Assembly: GCA_025458415.1 (NCBI GenBank)
Contig: JALOSN010000099.1
Location: 1-5,398 of the forward strand
Source of the DNA: Hydrogenophaga sp.
GTDB lineage: Bacteria > Pseudomonadota > Gammaproteobacteria > Burkholderiales > Burkholderiaceae_C
DNA length: 5,398 nt
Reading direction: 5' to 3'
Shown here: positions 1-5,398 of the stretch, piece after piece
How positions within the stretch are numbered: position 1 is the stretch's first letter
Layout: each line of letters opens with the position of its first letter
Translations under genes and position numbers: made by a program
Notes under the pieces: generated by a model
Told to the model about the DNA's origin: nothing
The model's database searches: none
What the model saw: the letters and a program-made list of their open reading frames with translations, nothing else

Positions 1-117
1 CAGGGACCCAGCGACCACCCGGACTTTGCCCAGTGGCTCAAGGACGAGGGCATCAGCTCCATCTCGCTGAACCCGGACTCGGTGGTGGACACCTGGCAAA
101 TGCTCGCGGCCAGCTGA
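1..117 (+). CDS. ppsA: Phosphoenolpyruvate synthase, C-terminal end (partial)
   Basis: Only the last 38 codons and the TGA stop (115-117) are inside the window; the gene begins upstream. The translated tail contains GPSDHPDFAQWL followed by EGISSISLNPDSVVDTW, which I recognise as the highly conserved end of PEP synthase (pyruvate, water dikinase). In that family this segment belongs to the C-terminal PEP/pyruvate-binding TIM barrel. The enzyme is cytoplasmic and converts pyruvate + ATP + water to PEP + AMP + phosphate, the entry step for gluconeogenesis from pyruvate, lactate or alanine. The related PTS enzyme I and pyruvate phosphate dikinase share the barrel, but the SISLNPDSVVDTW ending is the PpsA form. 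The catalytic His domain and ATP-grasp domain lie outside the window, so integrity of the whole gene cannot be judged. A terminator follows 22 bases after the stop, so it is probably the last gene of its transcript. Confidence 0.9.
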   Translation, partial: QGPSDHPDFAQWLKDEGISSISLNPDSVVDTWQMLAAS

Positions 118-139
118 CCTCTGTAGGGCCTGGTCGCTA

Positions 140-170
140 GGCGGCAGGGTGAAGGCCCTGCCGCCTTTTT
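140..170 (+). terminator. Rho-independent terminator after ppsA
   Basis: A perfect 10-bp stem GGCGGCAGGG (140-149) pairs with CCCTGCCGCC (156-165) around a 6-base loop (150-155), and is followed at once by TTTTT (166-170). The stem is almost all G:C. It lies 22 bases after the ppsA stop and 99 bases before the next gene, so it should end the ppsA transcript and make the following gene cluster depend on its own promoter. The U-tract is only five bases long, but stem strength compensates. There is no matching A-tract on the left side, so it is probably one-directional. Confidence 0.92.
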
Positions 171-257
171 CATTGTTGCGTTGCAACGTAAGGAGAAGGT
201 CAGAGGAAGGCGCACAATAGGGGGGAGAGTAGGCAGCCACGCACTGCACCACCGATC
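171..257 (+). promoter_or_regulatory. Probable promoter/leader region of the four-gene operon
   Basis: This is the only non-coding stretch between the ppsA terminator and the ribosome site of the next gene, so a promoter for the operon is expected here (inference). I do not see a convincing sigma-70 pair: CACAAT (213-218) could serve as a -10 element, but nothing like TTGACA stands 16-18 bases upstream, and TTGCAA (181-186) is too far away (26 bases). No GG-N10-GC sigma-54 element was found. From about 190 to 233 the strand is strongly purine-rich and includes a run of six G (220-225). Confidence 0.35.
179..188. repeat. Perfect 10-bp palindrome CGTTGCAACG, possible operator
   Basis: CGTTGCAACG is identical to its own reverse complement and lies 9 bases past the terminator's T-run in the presumed promoter region. 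A symmetric site of this size can be a half of a regulator-binding site, but a single 10-bp palindrome also arises by chance. It does not extend outward symmetrically (G178 faces T189), and no second copy was noticed in the leader. Function is unknown. Confidence 0.3.
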
Positions 258-269
258 GAGGAGACACCG

Positions 270-497
270 ATGTTTCAAGGCTTGGGCGCACAAAGGCTGG
301 TGGCCCTTTTTGTCGCCGGCTGGCTCGCGCTGAACTTCCCCCTGTTGGCCTTGTGGGACGTGGACGTCCGCGTGCTCGGCCTGCCTCTTTTTCCGCTGGC
401 GCTTTTTGTGCTCTGGGGCCTGCTGATTGCGGCGTTGGCCTGGGTGGTCGAGCGCAGCCACGATCGCGAGCACACGGGCGGCGAGGCCGACCGCTGA
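270..497 (+). CDS. Small two-helix membrane protein, probable partner of the SLC5-type sensor kinase
   Basis: This 75-residue protein has two hydrophobic segments, roughly residues 9-28 and 37-59, joined by a short loop LWDVDVRVLG, and a charged tail VERSHDREHTGGEADR. Arginine at residue 9 and the basic/charged tail suggest that both ends are cytoplasmic. The start is supported by GAGGAG at 258-263, six bases before ATG. It stands 9 bases before the SLC5-kinase gene, and both are almost certainly co-transcribed and coupled. Small two-helix proteins (DUF485, DUF4212 and DUF3311 families) are commonly encoded just before SLC5 symporters, and a small protein called CbrX is, from memory, encoded upstream of CbrA in Pseudomonas. 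The motif pattern (N-P-L-x-L near helix 1, G-L-P-L-F before helix 2) is reminiscent of DUF3311, but I cannot assign a family with certainty. A helper role in assembly or regulation of the symporter-like sensor is inferred. Confidence 0.8.
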   Translation: MFQGLGAQRLVALFVAGWLALNFPLLALWDVDVRVLGLPLFPLALFVLWGLLIAALAWVVERSHDREHTGGEADR

Positions 498-499
498 GG
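496..499 (+). promoter_or_regulatory. Ribosome binding site overlapping the upstream stop codon
   Basis: GAGG at 496-499 includes the last two bases of the TGA stop (495-497) of the small membrane protein and lies 7 bases before the ATG at 507. An AGGA at 502-505 is only one base from the ATG and is too close to be the functional site. The arrangement means ribosomes finishing the small protein clear or occupy the kinase start region, so translational coupling is likely. Confidence 0.55.
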
Positions 500-506
500 C
501 CAGGAC

Positions 507-3269
507 ATGCTGTCCTCCGGCGTCGTCCTTGCGGTTTCCTTCGCCTACCTGTTGCTGCTGTTTGCCATTGCACACTGGGGCGACAGCCGAGCCCGGCAAG
601 GGCGTTCGGTGATCGGCAATGCCTGGGTGTACGCCCTGTCCATGGCGGTCTACTGCACCGCCTGGACCTACTTCGGCAGCGTGGGCCGGGCCGCCAGTTC
701 GGGCGTGTGGTTCCTGCCCATCTACCTGGGCCCGATGCTGGCCATGGTGCTGGCCTGGATGGTGGTGCGCAAGATGATCCGCATTGCCAAGACCTACCGC
801 ATCACCTCGATCGCCGACTTCATCGCCAGCCGCTATGGCAAGAGCCCGACCCTGGCCGGCCTGGTGACCCTGATCACGGTGGTTGGCATCGTTCCGTACA
901 TCGCCTTGCAGCTCAAGGCCATTTCCAGCGGCTATGCGCTGCTGACCACACCCCTCGGGTCTGTGCCCACGACCAACCAGGCATGGCTGCAGGACGGCAC
1001 CTTCTATGTGGCCCTGGCTCTGGCCGGGTTCACCATGGTGTTTGGTGCACGCCATCTGGACAGCACGGAACGGCACGAAGGCATGGTGGCAGCGATCGCG
1101 TTCGAGTCGGTCGTCAAGCTGGTGGCTTTCCTGGCGGTCGGTCTGTTTGTCAGTTTCGGACTGTTCTCCGATCCGGTCGCGATCTTCGACCGTGCCTGGG
1201 ACAACCCCGAGTTGCGGCGCCTGCTGCAGTTCGGACAGGGACAGCCGTTCGCCTATGCCCAGTGGTTCGGCCTGATCCTGCTGGCCATGCTGTCGGTCAT
1301 CTTCCTGCCGCGCCAGTTTCAGGTGATGGTGGTGGAAAACGTGGATGAGCAACACCTGAGGCGCGCTGTCTGGGTGTTCCCTCTGTACCTGTTCCTCATC
1401 AACCTGTTCGTGCTGCCGATCGCCATGGGAGGGTTGCTGCATTTCGGCAGCGGCGCCATGGATCCTGAAACCTTCGTGCTGTCGCTGCCGCTGTCGCAGG
1501 GCTACACGGTGCTGGCGCTGTTTGCCTTTGTCGGTGGACTGTCGGCTGCCACCGGCATGGTGATCGTGGAAGCCATCGCCGTCTCCACCATGGTGTGCAA
1601 TGACCTGGTGATGCCCTGGCTGCTGCGCATGCGCCGCTTCGGCGCGCGGGCCAGCGGCGATCTGACCGGTCTGCTGCTGGGCATTCGCCGGGTCGCCATC
1701 CTCGGCATCCTGTTGCTGGGCTACCTTTACTTCCATCTGGCCGGTGAGGCCTACGCGCTGGTCAGCATCGGGCTGATCAGCTTCGCGGCCGTGGCCCAGT
1801 TTGCGCCCGCCCTGCTGGGCGGCATGTACTGGAAGGGCGGAACGCAGCGCGGCGCGCTGGCCGGTCTGCTGCTGGGTTTTGCGCTCTGGGCCTACACCCT
1901 GATGCTTCCGTCGCTGGCCAAGTCCGGCTGGCTTCTGGACGCGGACTTCCTGGAGCATGGTCTGCTCGGCTGGGGCCTGCTCAAACCGGAGGCCCTGCTC
2001 GGTCTGTCGGGCCTGGACAACCTGACGCATTCGCTGTTCTGGAGTCTGCTGGCGAACGTCGGTGCCTATGTGGGGGTGTCGCTCTGGCGCTCGCCGACCG
2101 CCAGGGAAACCAGCCAGGCCCTGCTGTTCGTCGATGTGTTCAACCGGACCGCCTCGTCGCGCCCGGTGTTCTGGCAAGGCAAGGCGCAGGTCTCGGATCT
2201 GCTCCCGCTGGCCGGGCGGTTCCTGGGCGTCGAGCAGGCCCACAGGCTGTTCGCCGACTATGCCCGGCGGGTCGGCGTGAGCGGTGTGGACCAGATCCCG
2301 GCCGATGCGCGGCTGGTGCAGTTTGTCGAGACGCAGCTGGCCGGCGCCATCGGCAGTGCCTCGGCCCGTGTGATGGTGGCCTCCGTGGTCGAGGAGGAGG
2401 CGCTGGACATTGATGACGTGATGCGCATCCTGGACGAGGCCTCTCAGCTGCGAGCCTATTCCCACGCGCTGGAGGAGAAATCACATTCGCTGGAGCGTGC
2501 CACGGCAGAACTGCGTGAGGCCAACGACAAACTCAAGAGCCTGGACCGCCTCAAGGACGATTTCATGTCGTCCGTGACCCATGAACTGCGCACGCCCTTG
2601 ACGTCGATCAGGGCCTTTTCCGAGCTGATGCGGGATGATCCGGATATGGCGTCAGAGCAGCGCCAGCAGTTTCTGGGCATCATCGTCACAGAGACCGAGC
2701 GCCTGAGCCGCCTTGTGAACCAGGTCCTGGACATGGCCAAGATCGAGGCGGGTCATGCGGAATGGCACACGGACGACATCGACATGAAGGAATTGCTGGA
2801 GCAGGCCGTCAGCACCATGGCTGAAACCTTCCGTGAAGGCGGTATTCGTGTGGAGCTGGATCTGGATGAACCGGGTCGCGCGGTGCGCGCCGATGCGGAC
2901 CGTATCACCCAGGTGGTCTTGAACCTGCTGTCCAACGCCGCCAAGTACGCGCCCAGGGGAGCCGGGGTGGTCGGTGTCCGCCTGCGCCACGACGCCTGGG
3001 GTGTCCAGGTGGAGGTTCAGGACAACGGCCCGGGCATCGCACCGGACCAGCACGCCATGGTGTTCGAGCGCTTTCGCCAGGTGTCTGGTGACCAGCACTA
3101 CCGCCCCGGGGGAACGGGTCTGGGACTGCCCATCAGCCGTCAGATCGTGAACCATTTTGGCGGTGACCTGTGGCTGGACTCCACGCCCGGCCAGGGTGCG
3201 TGTTTCGGGTTCTCCCTGCCTTGGGAGCCCGCCGGAGAAGACCGAGACAAGAGGAGAACAGACCGATGA
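507..3269 (+). CDS. SLC5 symporter-domain sensor histidine kinase (CbrA/CrbS type)
   Basis: A 920-residue inner-membrane sensor kinase. Residues 1 to about 527 form a sodium/solute symporter-like domain with 13 hydrophobic segments; landmarks include W53-T-Y-F-G-S, the SIADFIASRYGKS motif around R109, and GGLSAATGM at 343-351. Thirteen helices put the N terminus outside and the kinase inside. Residues about 555-625 occupy the place of the STAC linker domain known from this family. A charged helical, probably coiled-coil stretch (about 640-685) leads to HisKA with the H box VTHELRTPL, phospho-acceptor H692. The ATPase domain is intact: N box N806/N810, G1 DNGPGI at 839-844, F box 853-856, G2 GGTGLGL at 868-874. 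No PAS domain fits between STAC and HisKA, unlike my recollection of CbrA and CrbS. Relatives control carbon and nitrogen use (CbrA, histidine uptake) or acetate use (CrbS); the ligand here is unknown. It overlaps the next gene by ATGA, so the adjacent receiver is the obvious phosphorylation partner. Confidence 0.95.
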   Translation: MLSSGVVLAVSFAYLLLLFAIAHWGDSRARQGRSVIGNAWVYALSMAVYCTAWTYFGSVGRAASSGVWFLPIYLGPMLAMVLAWMVVRKMIRIAKTYRITSIADFIASRYGKSPTLAGLVTLITVVGIVPYIALQLKAISSGYALLTTPLGSVPTTNQAWLQDGTFYVALALAGFTMVFGARHLDSTERHEGMVAAIAFESVVKLVAFLAVGLFVSFGLFSDPVAIFDRAWDNPELRRLLQFGQGQPFAYAQWFGLILLAMLSVIFLPRQFQVMVVENVDEQHLRRAVWVFPLYLFLINLFVLPIAMGGLLHFGSGAMDPETFVLSLPLSQGYTVLALFAFVGGLSAATGMVIVEAIAVSTMVCNDLVMPWLLRMRRFGARASGDLTGLLLGIRRVAILGILLLGYLYFHLAGEAYALVSIGLISFAAVAQFAPALLGGMYWKGGTQRGALAGLLLGFALWAYTLMLPSLAKSGWLLDADFLEHGLLGWGLLKPEALLGLSGLDNLTHSLFWSLLANVGAYVGVSLWRSPTARETSQALLFVDVFNRTASSRPVFWQGKAQVSDLLPLAGRFLGVEQAHRLFADYARRVGVSGVDQIPADARLVQFVETQLAGAIGSASARVMVASVVEEEALDIDDVMRILDEASQLRAYSHALEEKSHSLERATAELREANDKLKSLDRLKDDFMSSVTHELRTPLTSIRAFSELMRDDPDMASEQRQQFLGIIVTETERLSRLVNQVLDMAKIEAGHAEWHTDDIDMKELLEQAVSTMAETFREGGIRVELDLDEPGRAVRADADRITQVVLNLLSNAAKYAPRGAGVVGVRLRHDAWGVQVEVQDNGPGIAPDQHAMVFERFRQVSGDQHYRPGGTGLGLPISRQIVNHFGGDLWLDSTPGQGACFGFSLPWEPAGEDRDKRRTDR

Positions 3270-3640
3270 GCAAGAAAATCCTGATCGCCGATGACGAGCC
3301 GAACATCCTGATCTCGCTGGAGTTCCTGATGAAGCGCGAGGGCTACGAGGTGGTGGTGGCCAGGGACGGGCAGGAAGCCCTGGCAGCCATCGAGAAAGAG
3401 CGCCCGGCCCTGGTGCTGCTGGACGTGATGATGCCCGTGAAGACCGGCTTCGACGTCTGCCACGAGGTGCGAGCGAGCGAGTCCCTTCGAGACACGCTGA
3501 TACTGATGCTGACGGCCAAGGGTCGGGATACCGATGTGGCCAAGGGCCTGGCCCTCGGTGCCAATGCGTACATGACCAAACCCTTCTCGACCAAGGAGCT
3601 GGTGCAGAAGGTGCGCGAGATGCTGGGAGAGGTGGCATGA
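3266..3640 (+). CDS. Single-domain (CheY-like) response regulator
   Basis: A 124-residue cytoplasmic receiver with no output domain. All receiver residues are present: acidic pocket D9-D10-E11, phospho-acceptor D53 in LLDVMMP, switch T83 in MLTAK, Y102, and K105-P106 in MTKPF. The chosen ATG overlaps the kinase stop (ATGA, 3266-3269) and has GAGGAG at 3251-3256, nine bases upstream. A longer in-frame reading back to 3170 exists, but its extra residues are an arginine-rich shadow of the kinase end and break the usual receiver start (MSKKILIADDEP). It should accept phosphate from the kinase encoded before it. With no DNA-binding domain, unlike CbrB (NtrC type) or CrbR (LuxR type), it must act by protein contact, pass phosphate on in a relay, or act as a phosphate sink. 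The next gene product, a kinase-like membrane protein, is a candidate partner by position only. Confidence 0.96.
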   Translation: MSKKILIADDEPNILISLEFLMKREGYEVVVARDGQEALAAIEKERPALVLLDVMMPVKTGFDVCHEVRASESLRDTLILMLTAKGRDTDVAKGLALGANAYMTKPFSTKELVQKVREMLGEVA

Positions 3641-3666
3641 GCGCCGCACGGAGGGCATGTCCATGA
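3637..3666 (+). other. Possible nine-codon coupling minigene between receiver and exonuclease genes
   Basis: An ATG at 3637 overlaps the receiver stop (ATGA) and opens a frame of nine codons (MSAARRACP) that stops at TGA 3664-3666, itself overlapping the ATG (3663-3665) of the next gene as ATGA. A ribosome ending the receiver could restart here and be delivered exactly onto the next start codon. The 22-base gap is so short that this may be accidental. There is a decent ribosome site directly before 3663, so the minigene is not required for expression. It is a geometrical observation without evidence of translation. Confidence 0.2.
3650..3655 (+). promoter_or_regulatory. Ribosome binding site that decides the exonuclease-fusion start
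   Basis: GGAGGG (3650-3655) precedes two in-frame ATG codons, at 3657 and 3663 (ATG TCC ATG AGC). The first is one base from the purine run, too close for initiation; the second is seven bases away, the normal distance. The start at 3663 is therefore preferred; the alternative adds only Met-Ser. Confidence 0.65.
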
Positions 3667-5398
3667 GCGCACAGCAGCGGACCGATCGCCGTCTCTGGTG
3701 GCTGCTGGCGGCAGCCGCGGTCCTGTCCATCGGTTGGCTGCTGCTGACCTTTGCGCTGGTGGGCTCCACCCTGGAGCCGGCCGCGCGGGCCGGCGTGGTC
3801 GAGCTGCTGGGGGATCGCTGGCTGCTGATCTCGCTGACCTGGGGAGGCGGCATGGCGGCGATCGCCTGGGCCCTCAAGCGCTGGTTTGACCACTGGGTCA
3901 CGCCGTCGGTCCAACTGGCCGAGGAAGCGCAGGTGCTGCTGCGCACCGATGTGGTCCGCGAGCTCAAACCCAAAGGCAACGTCGAGACCAAGGTGCTGAC
4001 CGACCTGTTCAACCAGCTGGTCGGTCAGCGCGAAGAGCTGCGCCGGCAGATGGACGACAAGGTTCGGGCCGCGGCCCAGGGCATCGAACAGGAAAGGACC
4101 CGGCTGGCGGCCCTCATGTCGGAGTTGACCCAGAGCGTGGTGGTTTGCAACCTCGATGGCCGCATCCTGCTCTACAACAACCGCGCGCGCATGCAGTTCA
4201 AGGCCTTGTCGCAGGCGCCGGGCGTGGCCGGTGGCGCCGAACTGATCGGACTGGGACGATCCATCTATGCGGTGTTTGACCGCAAGCTGGTCGCCCACGC
4301 CCTGGACAACATCCAGCAGCGCATGTTGCGGGGCGCCGCCCAGCCCTCGGCCCAGTTTGTGACCAGCACCGCAGCGGGTCAGCTGCTGAGGGTGCAGATG
4401 GCGCCGGTGCGGTCGGTACAGGCGCAGATGGCGGAAGCGGCCGCCGACCGTGTCGAACTGACCGGGTTTGTGCTCATGCTTGAGAACATCACCCGCGACT
4501 TTGAAGACGAGTCAACCCGCGACCAGGTGCTGCACACGTTGACGGAACGCAGCAGGGCCGCCCTGGCCAATATGCAGGCAGCGCTGGACATGCTGGATTA
4601 CCCCGACATCGAGCCGGCGATGCGTGATCGGTTTCTGGGCGTGATCCGGGACGAAACCCGGACACTCGGGCAGCGTATCCATGAAGTCGAAAGCGGGACT
4701 GCCAGCAGCCTGAAGACACGGTGGCCCCTGGAGGAAATGCTGGGCTCGGATCTGGTGGGTGCCGCCATTCGGCGAATCGAGACGATGACGGGACTGCCGG
4801 CTTCGGCGGTGGATGTCGACAGCGCCATCTGGCTCAAGGTCGAGAGCTTCACGCTGATGCAGGCCCTGGTGTATCTGGCCGGTCGCCTGGCCGACGAATT
4901 CGAGGTCCGGTTCGTGCAGTTGCGGCTGTCGCCGGCCAGCGGAAGCGCCGCCAAGGCCCAGCTCGATCTTGTCTGGTCGGGCCAGGCCATGAGCACGGAA
5001 ACCGTGATGAGCTGGGAGATGGATGCGATGAAGGTCGGCAACGAGACCTTGCGCCTGACCGTTCGAGATGTGGTCGAGCGGCACGGCGGCGCCTTCTGGT
5101 TCGAGCGGGACCGCGCCAGGCACCAGGCCTTCTTCCGCTTTCTGCTTCCATTGGCCAACCCTCAGGAACAGGCCGATACGGCCACATTCGTGCGCAACGA
5201 AAGCCGGCCTGAGTACTACGACTTCGACCTGTTCAAGACCACCGAGCAGACCCGCAATCTCGATGACCGCAAACTGGTGGACCTGGTCTACACCGTGTTC
5301 GATACCGAAACCACCGGGCTCAACCCGTCGGACGGCGACGAGATCATCCAGATCGGTGCCACGCGCATCGTCAACGGCAAGCTGTTGCGCCAGGAGTG
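3663..5398 (+). CDS. Membrane-anchored HAMP-PAS pseudo-histidine kinase fused to a DnaQ-like exonuclease (partial, 3' end outside window)
   Basis: The frame is open from 3663 to the window edge, giving 578 complete codons without a stop. Two membrane helices (about residues 12-34 and 53-75) flank a short, probably periplasmic loop. A HAMP-like helical linker follows (about 78-130; TPSVQLAEEAQ... LTDLFNQLVGQREEL), then a PAS domain from about 147 (SVVVCNLDGRILLYNN at 158-173) to LENITRDFE near 280. Residues 285-500 have the outline of HisKA plus HATPase, ending VVERHGGAFWFERD...FFRFLLP, but key residues are missing: E295 aligns with the acceptor His, Y404 and R408 with the N-box asparagines, and W438-S-G-Q-A-M with the DNGPGI box. 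From about 541 a DEDDh 3'-5' exonuclease domain begins (VFDTETTGL; D547 and E549 form the first DxE metal-binding motif; then DEIIQIGATRIVNGKLL). The Exo II and Exo III motifs would lie beyond the window. DnaQ-like genes occur near CrbS-type kinases in other proteobacteria (from memory). The substrate and role are unknown; a signal-regulated nuclease at the inner membrane is inferred. Confidence 0.9.
   Translation, partial: MSAQQRTDRRLWWLLAAAAVLSIGWLLLTFALVGSTLEPAARAGVVELLGDRWLLISLTWGGGMAAIAWALKRWFDHWVTPSVQLAEEAQVLLRTDVVRELKPKGNVETKVLTDLFNQLVGQREELRRQMDDKVRAAAQGIEQERTRLAALMSELTQSVVVCNLDGRILLYNNRARMQFKALSQAPGVAGGAELIGLGRSIYAVFDRKLVAHALDNIQQRMLRGAAQPSAQFVTSTAAGQLLRVQMAPVRSVQAQMAEAAADRVELTGFVLMLENITRDFEDESTRDQVLHTLTERSRAALANMQAALDMLDYPDIEPAMRDRFLGVIRDETRTLGQRIHEVESGTASSLKTRWPLEEMLGSDLVGAAIRRIETMTGLPASAVDVDSAIWLKVESFTLMQALVYLAGRLADEFEVRFVQLRLSPASGSAAKAQLDLVWSGQAMSTETVMSWEMDAMKVGNETLRLTVRDVVERHGGAFWFERDRARHQAFFRFLLPLANPQEQADTATFVRNESRPEYYDFDLFKTTEQTRNLDDRKLVDLVYTVFDTETTGLNPSDGDEIIQIGATRIVNGKLLRQE

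Noticed and set aside
353..1348. A 331-codon + strand frame overlapping the small membrane protein and the symporter domain
   Set aside because: The product is rich in Arg, Gly, Pro and His with no family resemblance. The overlapping frame encodes an unmistakable 13-helix symporter domain, so this is an out-of-frame shadow.
3170..3265. An N-terminal extension of the receiver starting at 3170
   Set aside because: The extra 32 residues are the out-of-frame reading of the kinase end. The ATG at 3266 has GAGGAG nine bases upstream and gives the standard receiver start.
270..3269. Readthrough of TGA 495-497 to give a fused small protein plus kinase
   Set aside because: There is a ribosome site for 507. 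The small protein's tail looks cytoplasmic, whereas a 13-helix SLC5 domain needs its N terminus outside, so a fusion would have conflicting topology.
2652..4298. A 548-codon open frame on the minus strand across three + strand genes
   Set aside because: It lies opposite the conserved kinase, receiver and HAMP/PAS regions. Its translation is low-complexity (R-, S-, P-, H- and Q-rich) with no recognisable domain, as expected for antisense of high-GC coding DNA.
4721..5212. A 163-codon + strand frame inside the exonuclease-fusion gene
   Set aside because: It is Gly/Arg-rich, without motifs or a ribosome site, and is embedded in a continuous frame whose product has PAS, kinase-like and exonuclease features.
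1..5398. CRISPR arrays, insertion sequences, tRNA/rRNA genes, phage or attachment-site signals
   Set aside because: No direct-repeat arrays, transposase-like products, terminal inverted repeats or RNA-gene signatures were seen. The region is filled by one continuous set of chromosomal-style genes of even composition.

Overview
The window is GC-rich DNA with every recognisable gene on the + strand, long antisense shadow frames and strong G/C preference at third codon positions. The style and gene content suggest a betaproteobacterium, probably Burkholderiales and perhaps Comamonadaceae. This placement is by impression only, as there is no rRNA or marker gene in the window.

Layout. Bases 1-117 are the last 38 codons of a phosphoenolpyruvate synthase gene (ppsA), closed by a strong rho-independent terminator (140-170). 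A short purine-rich intergenic stretch with a 10-bp palindrome (179-188) follows. Then comes a tightly packed operon of four genes: a 75-residue two-helix membrane protein (270-497); a 920-residue sensor histidine kinase whose N-terminal half is a 13-helix sodium/solute symporter (SLC5) domain, the CbrA/CrbS architecture (507-3269); a stand-alone CheY-like receiver (3266-3640, overlapping the kinase by ATGA); and a gene running off the right edge (3663 to beyond 5398). The last one encodes a membrane-anchored HAMP-PAS protein with a decayed histidine-kinase core, fused to the start of a DnaQ/DEDDh 3'-5' exonuclease domain.

How they may work together. The symporter-kinase probably senses or transports a small substrate (acetate or another organic or amino acid in characterised relatives) and phosphorylates a receiver, most simply the 124-residue protein encoded next to it. 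That receiver has no output domain, so its effect must be exerted through protein contact. The next gene product has the outline of a histidine kinase but appears to have lost the phospho-acceptor His and the ATP-binding residues while gaining a nuclease domain. It is therefore a plausible, untested, non-enzymatic docking partner or a signal-controlled nuclease. The position behind ppsA fits a theme of C2/C3 carbon use and gluconeogenesis. The most unusual item is the transmembrane pseudo-kinase/exonuclease fusion and its close linkage to the SLC5 kinase and single-domain receiver.
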